A DNA stretch of 8,319 nucleotides, from positions 1-8,319 of the forward strand of contig JAQCMZ010000193.1 of the NCBI GenBank assembly GCA_028274825.1, given 5' to 3'. The DNA comes from Haloferacaceae archaeon. Its GTDB lineage: Archaea; Halobacteriota; Halobacteria; Halobacteriales; Haloferacaceae. Shown piece by piece: positions 1 to 5,657 of this stretch (positions are counted from its first letter, which is position 1; the number at the start of each line of letters is the position of its first letter). The notes beneath the pieces are model-generated. The model worked only from the letters and a program-made list of their open reading frames with translations. It did not search any database and had not been told where the DNA came from. The translations under genes and the position numbers were made by a program.

Positions 1-2
1 AC

Positions 3-1814
3 GAGAGTGGTGCGATATCGGATGCCACACAGGCACGACGAAAAAAGCAGTTTATTGGAGCGACGTTCGCCCAGCTCGACATTCAGGGGGAGACACTTGA
101 CGCCGGTAACGAGTATCCGATTCGGCTCGACAACACTGTCATCGCTGGCGGGATTCAGGCGGACGAGGCGGTGATCAACCATCCGGTGTATTTCCAGAGA
201 TCGCGTGTGGCAGCCGACGGATCTGGTGGGGATGGTCCCGGTGAAATAGCATTTAGGGGTGCGAGATTCGGTGACGGGGCGGAGTTATCGTTCGCTAGCA
301 CGGAATTCACGGGAGATGTAGACGTGCTGTTTACCGCGGCAGAATTCTCTGAGGGGGGGAACCTCTCATTTGAGGACATGTCGTTCCGGGGAAGCACCAC
401 TATCAGCTTCAACGAAGCGAGAGTCGGTGGCGACAGAGGGGTGTCATTTGACCGTGTCCGGTTTGACGGACCTGTCGAGATATCGTTCGACTATACGAGA
501 TTCCAAGGGAGCGCTGGTGTCTCGTTGGTGGGCGCAGCGTTCAATGAGCAGAGTGGCCTCTCATTTTGGGAATCTCAGTTTGAACATGGCGGGGTCGTAG
601 TTCACAACACAGAGTTCCTCAACGGTGGTGAGATCCGAATTGCCGGCGCTACGTTCGGTGCTGAGAGCATGCTCTCATTGAGAGACACACGAGCTGAAGG
701 AGGAGATCTCCATGTTGAGATGGTTGATCTTGATCTTCCAGAGACAGACCTCACAGGTGTTGAACTCACCGGCAGCACATTTGCTGGGTCATATTTCACC
801 GACGTAGATCTTACAGATGCTAACCTCTCAAACGTGGATCTCACGGAAGCAGATCTCAGCAACCAGAGCCTCAAGCGAACAAATCTGAGTGGAGCCCGTC
901 TCAAGGACGCAGACCTGTCGGGATCGACGCTTCGTGGCTGTGACCTCAGCGAAGTCGACGCCGCATACGCGGATTTCTCGGAGGCTGATTGTCGCGAGGC
1001 GGATCTCTCAGATGCTGATCTCGAACACGGTCGGTTGGACGGAGCCGACCTGCGAGGAGCGAACCTCGAGGGAGCCGGACTGTACGAAACCACGTGTGTC
1101 GATGTCCATCTCAACACAGAGACCTCGTTTGGGCCACAGACGGTATACGACGCAGCCATTGACGCATCTACTGACGAGGAGCCCCTATCGAAGGCGGCTT
1201 GGACGCACTGGAAGATCCACAGTCTTCAGATGGATCACGGCCTCTACAAACAAGCAGTCACGCAGAAACATCACGTCGAGGAAGCGCGACTGCGAGCGGT
1301 CAGGGCAAAACGAAAGCTGTCTGAGGACACCTCGATAAAGCGGGCGGGCAGGTACCTTCGCCATACAGCGACGTATCGAGTGCTCTATCACGGTGAACAG
1401 CCGTTTCGGTCCGCACTCGGTGTCGGTGGGGTCGTCATCGGGTTAACAGCGATTTATCCGCTCTTTGGGCTCGCACATTCAGGGGTCGTCTACCAGTACC
1501 AGTTGGCTGTCCCAACGACTGACGCGATTGTTATCCCCCTCCTATTCAGTGTAGAGCAGTTCTTTGCGGGGGTAGCGATTCCAGCAAGCGTTGTTCTTGG
1601 CGGGGTTATACCGGTTCAGTCACTCGTGGATATCTCAACTGGGACAACCGCGATTGGGCCCGGTCAGATTGTACAACAGACACAGCGTGGGATCGGCTTT
1701 CTGAGTGCCCTCACCGCGATGATCCTCGGTGTACAGCGTCTCTTACTCTATCTGCGCCAACGCATCGGGACCGATCAGTATGGTGGCGTTCTCAGTTGGC
1801 TCACCGGAGAGTGA
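3..1814 (+). CDS. Pentapeptide-repeat beta-helix protein with membrane C-terminus (5' partial)
   Basis: The frame is open from the left edge, so the true start lies upstream; the GTG at 171 is internal. 603 residues are visible. Three parts can be seen. (1) Roughly nt 240-720: about twelve 13-residue units of the form SFxxxxFxGxxx[ILV], with spacing of 13 in nearly every unit and 12 in one. This is the Phe-rich variant seen in Pentapeptide_3-type proteins. (2) Roughly nt 720-1120: classic A(D/N)LXX pentapeptides such as ADLSD, ANLSN and ADLRG, which form a right-handed quadrilateral beta-helix. (3) A charged helical linker (nt 1180-1390) followed by about three hydrophobic segments (about 1410-1480, 1525-1620, 1690-1760). 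Haloarchaea have pentapeptide proteins fused to ion-channel-like membrane domains, but no TxGYG selectivity filter is visible here, so channel function is not supported. It is probably a membrane-anchored, cytoplasm-facing beta-helix; its role is unknown. It ends 123 bases before the next start, which has its own promoter. Confidence 0.9.
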   Translation, partial: ESGAISDATQARRKKQFIGATFAQLDIQGETLDAGNEYPIRLDNTVIAGGIQADEAVINHPVYFQRSRVAADGSGGDGPGEIAFRGARFGDGAELSFASTEFTGDVDVLFTAAEFSEGGNLSFEDMSFRGSTTISFNEARVGGDRGVSFDRVRFDGPVEISFDYTRFQGSAGVSLVGAAFNEQSGLSFWESQFEHGGVVVHNTEFLNGGEIRIAGATFGAESMLSLRDTRAEGGDLHVEMVDLDLPETDLTGVELTGSTFAGSYFTDVDLTDANLSNVDLTEADLSNQSLKRTNLSGARLKDADLSGSTLRGCDLSEVDAAYADFSEADCREADLSDADLEHGRLDGADLRGANLEGAGLYETTCVDVHLNTETSFGPQTVYDAAIDASTDEEPLSKAAWTHWKIHSLQMDHGLYKQAVTQKHHVEEARLRAVRAKRKLSEDTSIKRAGRYLRHTATYRVLYHGEQPFRSALGVGGVVIGLTAIYPLFGLAHSGVVYQYQLAVPTTDAIVIPLLFSVEQFFAGVAIPASVVLGGVIPVQSLVDISTGTTAIGPGQIVQQTQRGIGFLSALTAMILGVQRLLLYLRQRIGTDQYGGVLSWLTGE

Positions 1815-1895
1815 CCCGTCGCTACGAAAGTCAATCTTCAAATTTCTCGGCGGTACAGCCCTCGACTGCGGGTGGGGCTGTTCATCCTGACATCC

Positions 1896-1911
1896 AGTAA
1901 GAATTTTTACT
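1896..1911. promoter_or_regulatory. Palindrome overlapping the TATA box (possible operator)
   Basis: AGTAAGAATTTTTACT matches its own reverse complement at 14 of 16 positions and overlaps the TATA box. AbiEi-type antitoxins and other antitoxins of toxin-antitoxin operons often bind inverted repeats at their own promoters, so this is a candidate site for the winged-helix product of the first gene. That role is inferred from position only; AT-rich palindromes can arise by chance. Confidence 0.35.
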
Positions 1912-1913
1912 AT
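1904..1913 (+). promoter_or_regulatory. TATA box of the AbiE-like operon
   Basis: The T-rich stretch TTTTTACTAT is centred about 30 bases before the ATG at 1938, the geometry of a leaderless haloarchaeal transcript. It supports starting the first gene at 1938 rather than at the GTG at 1872, because translation from 1872 would run through the promoter. Confidence 0.55.
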
Positions 1914-1937
1914 TCCCGAGATATTGGTAACTATCTA

Positions 1938-2612
1938 ATGTACGATGTTCTCGATGACACGGCAGCACAGGTCATCTTAGCTATCGAGAGTGGTGACTCT
2001 ATCCGGCGTGTCGCACAACACCTTCACACGCCGTACGAGACGGTGAGACAGGCCGTGAACCGTCTCGAGAATAAAGGCTACATCAGTTATGATGACGGCC
2101 TCTCCGTCATCGACGAGCGCGTGAGGGACGCCGCACGCGAACTCATAGCTGCCAGCGCCGGCGTCAATCCGCCTTCGATTGAGGAGGCATACGTCATCCC
2201 GCAATTCGGTGACCGGCCGTATGCGTTTACGCGGATCGACGCCGTCTACGTGTGGACCCAGGGCGGCTATCAAGTCGGCCGTAACCCCGATGACTATCCA
2301 CTGTTCCTTGCCGTCCACGAGCAAGACATCGACGCCTGGGAGACGTTTTTCGAGTCGTTCAACCTCTCCACCGCATTCGAACGACAGCCCCATGAGGAGC
2401 TGAATCGGTCGCTACAGATCGTCCTTGAGCCACGCTCGTCACTCGATGTAAATCACGTCGAAGGATACCCAGTGATCCCGAGAGCTGAGACGATCGAGTA
2501 CATGCACGAGAACTCCGCCCAGTTCCAGTCGGGGCTGGCAATGCTCAACGGGATGTATGAAGACCTCGACCTCGGCGTCGCGTATCGTGAGACGGAACGG
2601 GCACAGAGATGA
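1938..2612 (+). CDS. Winged-helix regulator, AbiEi-like antitoxin candidate
   Basis: A 224-residue protein when started at the ATG at 1938, which follows a TATA box at leaderless distance; a GTG at 1872 would add 22 residues across the promoter. Residues about 5-60 form a winged helix-turn-helix: a helix with SIRRVAQHL, a recognition helix TVRQAVNRLENKG, then the wing YISYDDGLSVID. The remaining ~150 residues are an acidic mixed alpha/beta domain with no motif I recognise. The stop overlaps the next start in ATGA, so the two are cotranslated and probably partners. A wHTH protein directly before a nucleotidyltransferase is the AbiEi/AbiEii (type IV toxin-antitoxin) layout, in which the first protein represses the operon and counteracts the toxin. 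The pairing and domain order support this; sequence-level homology to AbiEi is not evident by eye. Confidence 0.85.
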   Translation: MYDVLDDTAAQVILAIESGDSIRRVAQHLHTPYETVRQAVNRLENKGYISYDDGLSVIDERVRDAARELIAASAGVNPPSIEEAYVIPQFGDRPYAFTRIDAVYVWTQGGYQVGRNPDDYPLFLAVHEQDIDAWETFFESFNLSTAFERQPHEELNRSLQIVLEPRSSLDVNHVEGYPVIPRAETIEYMHENSAQFQSGLAMLNGMYEDLDLGVAYRETERAQR

Positions 2613-3220
2613 GCTTCAGCAACCGGAGTGACGCACTCATCGAGCTGCTCAAGCAGCTCACGCAAGCGGGGCATAAGTACGTCCTTGTCGGTGGCTACGC
2701 TGTCTCCGCATTCAACACACGCTTCTCCACAGACCTCGATATTGTCGTCGCACCGGACTCCAAGATGGACTTAGCCGAATTCCTCGAAGGACGGGGTTTC
2801 AAGCAAACTGACAGCCACGCCAAAGAGTGGTTTTACGACACCGAAGTGATCGAGTACGAAAAGCGGCTCACGGCGCAACAGCCGGTCGGTTTCGATCTCC
2901 TGGTGAACGGTCTCGGATGTCGCCAGACTGAGGCACAGTGGTCATTCGACTACCTGTACGGCCACAGCCACCAGCAGGAGGTGAGCGGGGGGATGGTGAC
3001 GACGGCGGCCAGAGTCATCGACGGGGCAGTTCTCGTTGCGGCAAAGCTCCATAGCGGCCGTGAAACAGACCTTCGAGATGTCCTGGCGGTGGCAGAAGAA
3101 ATCGATCTAGGCGCTGTCATGCCACACCTGCGTCGAGGGGACGACGATGCGCTCCGGGAGCAACTCGAGCGTGGACTGGAAATCTTGGAAAGCGATGAAC
3201 TCATACACGGATTTCGGTGA
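2609..3220 (+). CDS. Nucleotidyltransferase, AbiEii-like toxin candidate
   Basis: A 203-residue protein of the DNA polymerase beta-type nucleotidyltransferase superfamily. The core motif is intact: LVGGYA (G28-G29), then TDLDIVV with the metal-binding pair D42 and D44, and a third acidic strand GFDLLV (D96). A later motif with K146, R151, D154 and D157 (AAKLHSGRETDLRDV) matches the K-x4-R-x2-D-x2-D pattern of AbiEii/DUF6036-like proteins. AbiEii-type toxins transfer nucleotides, in several cases to tRNA 3' ends, and stop growth; some pairs protect against phage. The start ATG overlaps the upstream stop by 4 bases, which fixes the start and implies translational coupling with the wHTH partner. 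All catalytic residues I can check are present, so the enzyme is probably functional. Its substrate cannot be told from sequence. Confidence 0.88.
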   Translation: MSFSNRSDALIELLKQLTQAGHKYVLVGGYAVSAFNTRFSTDLDIVVAPDSKMDLAEFLEGRGFKQTDSHAKEWFYDTEVIEYEKRLTAQQPVGFDLLVNGLGCRQTEAQWSFDYLYGHSHQQEVSGGMVTTAARVIDGAVLVAAKLHSGRETDLRDVLAVAEEIDLGAVMPHLRRGDDDALREQLERGLEILESDELIHGFR

Positions 3221-3235
3221 CTTCGGGGCCTCAAC

Positions 3236-3334
3236 TGTTTCAGAAGAAACGGTCACAGCTCTCTAGGAGTATCTGTCTTCACAGATCGCTCACCTGAGCT
3301 GAAGCGGTCGGCTCACCACAGAATGTGGGCCGAC
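3236..3334. terminator. Cluster of three hairpins between convergent genes
   Basis: Three inverted repeats fill the gap after the nucleotidyltransferase: GTTTC-agaa-GAAAC (3237-3250), ATCTGT-cttc-ACAGAT (3271-3286), and GTCGGC...CCACA-gaa-TGTGG-GCCGAC (3307-3334; 11 bp with a 3-base bulge). They lie between converging genes, so a role in transcription ending for both strands or in mRNA 3'-end protection is plausible. No long T-run follows them. Confidence 0.4.
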
Positions 3335-3339
3335 ATCCG

Positions 3340-3879
3340 TTAGCTACTGGCCTCATCGGGTTCTGTCATTAGAACAAGGAAGTCCCACTCGCGGATCACA
3401 AAGCCGACGGTTTTGATGCGCCGTTGGAGATGTTCCCACTCCCGAGCAATCTCACGCCGACGGTCTTCCTCGTCGCTGTCGAGCGGTTCGTCGGCGAGTG
3501 TCCCGCGAAGCTGGTTCGGTGACTCAACGTCAAATTCGTCCTCCCAGTCCCAGACTTGTGCCGTCATCTCCGCTAGCCGGTCCGTAAGTTCCTCGACAGT
3601 GTGGCCGCTGTCCCGCAGGCGCATCGCCTCCTGTATCGCTTGGCGCCGGTAATCAGGATAGTACGTAGTGTGGGTGCTGCTCTCGTCACGGTGGAGGATG
3701 CCATCGTCGACAAGCCGTTGGAGGACGCGCTTGGTGGGTTCGTGTGACCAGTCTGCCTCAGATGCGATCCAGTTTGCTGTCCGCGGTTCCGATAGCTGCC
3801 GAGCGACCGACTGGACGCGATCTTCACCCGTGGTGTGACGGTCCACCAGACTCTTTGAGTTCGGTTCGTCCTCGAACAT
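3340..3879 (-). CDS. Winged-helix transcriptional regulator (DUF7342-like)
   Basis: A 179-residue, strongly acidic protein. Residues about 20-70 form a winged helix-turn-helix (RVQSVARQLSEPRTANWIAS, then a recognition helix with TKRVLQRLVDDG and a short wing ILHRDESS...TYYPD). The C-terminal part is helical, with the DVESPNQLR and REWEHLQRRIKTVGFVIREW segments that resemble the haloarchaeal ArsR/TrmB-like group known as DUF7342. That assignment is from memory of the pattern, so treat the family number with care. The start ATG at 3879 sits 26 bases from the centre of a TATA box, with a leaderless layout. Its target is unknown. It converges on the AbiE-like operon and is divergent from the small membrane gene at 4037. 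Confidence 0.87.
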   Translation of the reverse strand: MFEDEPNSKSLVDRHTTGEDRVQSVARQLSEPRTANWIASEADWSHEPTKRVLQRLVDDGILHRDESSTHTTYYPDYRRQAIQEAMRLRDSGHTVEELTDRLAEMTAQVWDWEDEFDVESPNQLRGTLADEPLDSDEEDRRREIAREWEHLQRRIKTVGFVIREWDFLVLMTEPDEASS

Positions 3880-3900
3880 ACGCTACAGTCCGCACTCTAG

Positions 3901-3909
3901 TTTAATATA
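3901..3909 (-). promoter_or_regulatory. TATA box of the DUF7342-like gene
   Basis: On the minus strand the sequence reads TATATTAAA, centred 26 bases upstream of the ATG at 3879, the usual distance for leaderless haloarchaeal transcripts. The direct repeat and mobile element that follow begin about 10 bases behind this box. Confidence 0.7.
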
Positions 3910-3918
3910 GATTGAAGT

Positions 3919-3927
3919 GGTTCGTTC
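3919..3927 (+). repeat. Left copy of 9-base direct repeat (target-site duplication)
   Basis: GGTTCGTTC directly abuts the left inverted repeat at 3928. An identical copy lies one base beyond the right inverted repeat, at 4287-4295. IS6-family elements make 8-base duplications, so 8 of these 9 bases would be the duplication. Confidence 0.65.
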
Positions 3928-4006
3928 GCTCTGTTGAAATTCTATTGTTCAAACACATTATCGTCTGAAACAGCCGGTCGATGGGAAGTGAAAATGTATC
4001 GATACG

Positions 4007-4014
4007 AATATTAA
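4007..4014 (+). promoter_or_regulatory. TATA box of the 57-residue membrane gene
   Basis: AATATTAA is centred about 27 bases before the ATG at 4037. The spacing matches leaderless haloarchaeal promoters and is the main reason to believe the small gene is expressed. Confidence 0.6.
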
Positions 4015-4036
4015 GTAGACCCCACACATCGGCAGT

Positions 4037-4210
4037 ATGAATTTGTCACACCGTTCTCAGTTTGTAATCTACGAATCCCTTCTGATCATTCTTGGATTTG
4101 CTATCGCTGCTCAGGTATCTCCTCCAGATGTCTACAGCCAGATTATCGGAACGTTGGTGATCCTACTGATAACACTCCCCCTTTCGTATTGGCTGGTCTA
4201 CAAGTGTTAG
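4037..4210 (+). CDS. Small two-helix membrane protein inside the MITE-like element
   Basis: 57 residues, ATG to TAG. Two hydrophobic stretches, about residues 9-27 and 36-55, are separated by a short polar turn with PPDVYSQ. A basic N-terminus (HR) and a lone Lys near the C-terminus suggest a helical hairpin in the cytoplasmic membrane with both ends inside. The start is supported by a well-placed TATA box and a leaderless layout. A stem (4226-4248) followed by a T-rich stretch lies shortly after the stop. I do not recognise the family. The whole gene lies between IS6-like inverted repeats, so it seems to travel with the element; whether it aids transposition, is a toxin-like peptide, or is a captured passenger cannot be told. 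Confidence 0.6.
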   Translation: MNLSHRSQFVIYESLLIILGFAIAAQVSPPDVYSQIIGTLVILLITLPLSYWLVYKC

Positions 4211-4225
4211 CAACCGATACGTGAC

Positions 4226-4268
4226 CTCTCTGTACTGACCACAGAGGAGACGTTACATATCATTTTCT
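4226..4268 (+). terminator. Hairpin and T-rich tail after the small membrane gene
   Basis: CTCTCTGT and ACAGAGGG-like arms (4226-4233 with 4241-4248, one G-T pair) enclose a 7-base loop, with a CATTTTCT stretch at 4261-4268. This is a plausible transcript end for the gene stopping at 4210. Confidence 0.35.
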
Positions 4269-4286
4269 AAGGATTTCAACAGAGCC

Positions 4287-4295
4287 GGTTCGTTC
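4287..4295 (+). repeat. Right copy of 9-base direct repeat (target-site duplication)
   Basis: GGTTCGTTC is identical to 3919-3927 and lies one base beyond the right inverted repeat of the MITE-like element. Removing the element together with one copy of the repeat would join 3927 to 4296 and restore the presumed original upstream region of the DUF7342-like gene. Confidence 0.65.
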
Positions 4296-4784
4296 TATAT
4301 CGGGGTAGAATTCCCAGCCATTCCGCCGACCCACAGTAACTGAATCAAGAAATATGGAAACCCAGTCTTGACGGCTCTACCCTGGGAACAGCGTCGTCGT
4401 GAGCGGTTACAGCATTCGTGCTTCCCCGACAGCGTCGGGACACCTCAAAGTGGTCGTGATTACCAGAGTAATCATGATCAGATTGTGTTTTCAGCCTATT
4501 GAGAGAATTCGAGCATCTGGAGCCTCTCAGCGCAGGAATTCCGCGCTAAGAGAATTTGTATATCGTATATCGCTATACACAATCCACTCACTGGAGTTGC
4601 GAATAACATCAATCCTATGTACGGGTCGGCGGCTGAACGCGGAGTGACGGGCGGCTTGAGAGCTGGGTGACCTACTCTTAGCGGCCACTCACTCCGGTGA
4701 GTGGCCAACTGATCCTGCTTCGAGGCAGAATTATGACCAATTGGACAGCAATGCCTCTATCGAGGGGCAGACACGGAACGGGAT
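4296..4784. other. Non-coding stretch rich in palindromes
   Basis: No credible gene on either strand; the reading frames present have unlikely compositions and no promoter. It holds several inverted repeats: CCCGAC-agc-GTCGGG (4425-4439), TGATTAC-caga-GTAATCA (4457-4474) followed by TGATCA, two competing structures at 4500-4552 (TGAGAG with CTCTCA, and an imperfect 29-base palindrome around AGCGC-A-GGAATTCC-GCGCT), GTATA...TATAC near 4557-4578, a 10-bp stem at 4683-4706, and a weaker stem at 4752-4770. It probably contains the outer end of the ISH3-type element, but that end cannot be placed because the partner end is missing. Confidence 0.5.
4683..4706. repeat. 10-bp perfect hairpin beyond the ISH3-type remnant
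   Basis: GGCCACTCAC-tccg-GTGAGTGGCC, a perfect 10-bp stem with a 4-base loop, about 80 bases beyond the stop of the ISH3-type reading frame. It could be a terminator for that gene or part of the element's end. Confidence 0.5.
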
Positions 4785-5640
4785 CTATATCAATGTGACC
4801 AGCCTCCGCCGGAGGAAGCCACGAAACCGCGGGGCAATCACCCGCGGTTTCGTGCGGAATTCGACAATACCGAGCGACCGTTGAACTAGCAGATCGACCA
4901 GCAACCACATGTCGTACAGCAGCATTGCGAACCCGAAGTGGAACAACCGCACCGAATACTCTCGTGAGGTTGTCCACGGTGCGAACTGCTTAATTCCGCC
5001 GTAGGCGTTCTCTATTCCGCCACGGCGGGTATAGCGTTTGATCCGGCGACGCGTTGAGCGCCGATCTAGACGAATCTCGTCGTTCACGTCGAGATTCGTC
5101 AGAAACACCTGAGTCTGGTCATGATCTTCGTCCGGTGGGAGGCCGACGAGCGTCGTTTCGGCTCGTTTTCTGACACCACCGCTGTCTTTGACTGACCCAT
5201 AGATCCCGTACTCGTCTCTTGTTGTTACTTGCTTCTGGCCGTCGACGTCTTCGTTCATGCGCGCGATGAACCGCTTGATGCGGTCATCGCGCGCGACTGG
5301 GATCACGTAGAAGAGGTCACGTTCTTCAAGCGCAGCAACGACATCTGCGGCGTGAAACTCCCTATCGGCGAACACGCGGCGGATCCGCAGGCTCGCACGT
5401 TCTTCGACGATCTCAACGAGTCGGCGGACGACGCCGCCGACTCGATAGGACTTGTCTTCACCAGCGTAGGCGGCAGGGTCGTGATCATCGGCGTCACCGA
5501 TCGGAAGCATCGCCGCCGTGAACAAGACGTTGTCACCGACGATGCTGGCCGTGGCGACCCTGTGACACCAGTCGTAGGACTTGTCGTCGGGCGCTCTCTG
5601 TACCCGAACCAATTCCTCACGTTGGCCATGATAGGCGATG
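4785..5640 (-). pseudogene. ISH3/IS4-type transposase, N-terminus lost
   Basis: A ~285-residue C-terminal portion of a DDE transposase, read on the minus strand. The IS4-superfamily signature Y-x2-R-x3-E-x6-K is intact (Y at 5031-5033, R at 5022-5024, E at 5010-5012, K at 4989-4991; YTRRGGIENAYGGIK). The second Asp is in VFADREFH (codon at 5364-5366), and the tail REYSVRLFHFGFAMLLYDMW is typical of ISH3-like proteins. The first catalytic Asp and about 100 N-terminal residues are missing. The frame runs into the end of the IS66 element at 5641 and stops at a TAA at 5649-5651. The first possible start is a TTG at 5612. The missing part is not found on the other side of IS66, so the gene is dead and rearranged. 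The stop is TAG at 4785-4787. Confidence 0.88.
4820..5444. repeat. Series of long inverted repeats in the ISH3-type gene
   Basis: Stems with unrelated arms: 4820-4833 with 4841-4854 (14 bp perfect, 7-base loop); 4938-4948 with 4968-4977 (10 bp, one bulge, 19-base loop); 5069-5079 with 5090-5100 (11 bp perfect); 5259-5274 with 5280-5294 (15 bp, one bulge); 5417-5427 with 5434-5444 (11 bp perfect). A small CCTCC-gcc-GGAGG hairpin adjoins the first (4803-4815). Centres are about 120-190 bp apart. All lie in codons of conserved protein, so synonymous choice must permit them. Confidence 0.8.
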
Positions 5641-5657
5641 GTACGTGTTTACCCTGA
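5641..5657. repeat. IS66 left terminal inverted repeat
   Basis: 17 bases starting GTACGTG, matching the opposite end at 15 of 17. The stop codon of tnpC (TAA, 5649-5651) lies inside it. Confidence 0.8.

Larger units (their letters stand above)
3928..4286 (+). mobile_element. MITE-like element with IS6-type ends carrying a membrane-protein gene
   Basis: About 359 bp. The left end GCTCTGTTGAAATTCT (3928-3943) and the reverse complement of the right end, GCTCTGTTGAAATCCT (4270-4285), match at 15 of 16 bases. They are bracketed by the direct repeat GGTTCGTTC, with one extra base on the right. The ends resemble the CTGTTG-rich termini of IS6-family elements, which are common in haloarchaea. There is no transposase inside; instead the element holds a promoter and a 57-codon gene (4037-4210). 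It would need a transposase in trans. The IS6-type transposase relic at 7229-7635 is broken and could not supply it. Confidence 0.65.

Noticed and set aside
602..1159. 185-residue minus-strand frame opposite the pentapeptide gene
   Set aside because: Ser/Arg-rich composition arising as the complement of the ADLXX repeats; no promoter.
1380..1800. Potassium-channel domain at the end of the pentapeptide protein
   Set aside because: Membrane segments are present, but no TxGYG filter or clear pore loop is visible, so only a membrane domain is called.
4399..4647. 82-residue plus-strand frame in the palindrome-rich gap, and the 70-residue minus-strand frame at 4496-4708
   Set aside because: No promoter, basic composition, no familiar motifs, and they run through several inverted repeats.
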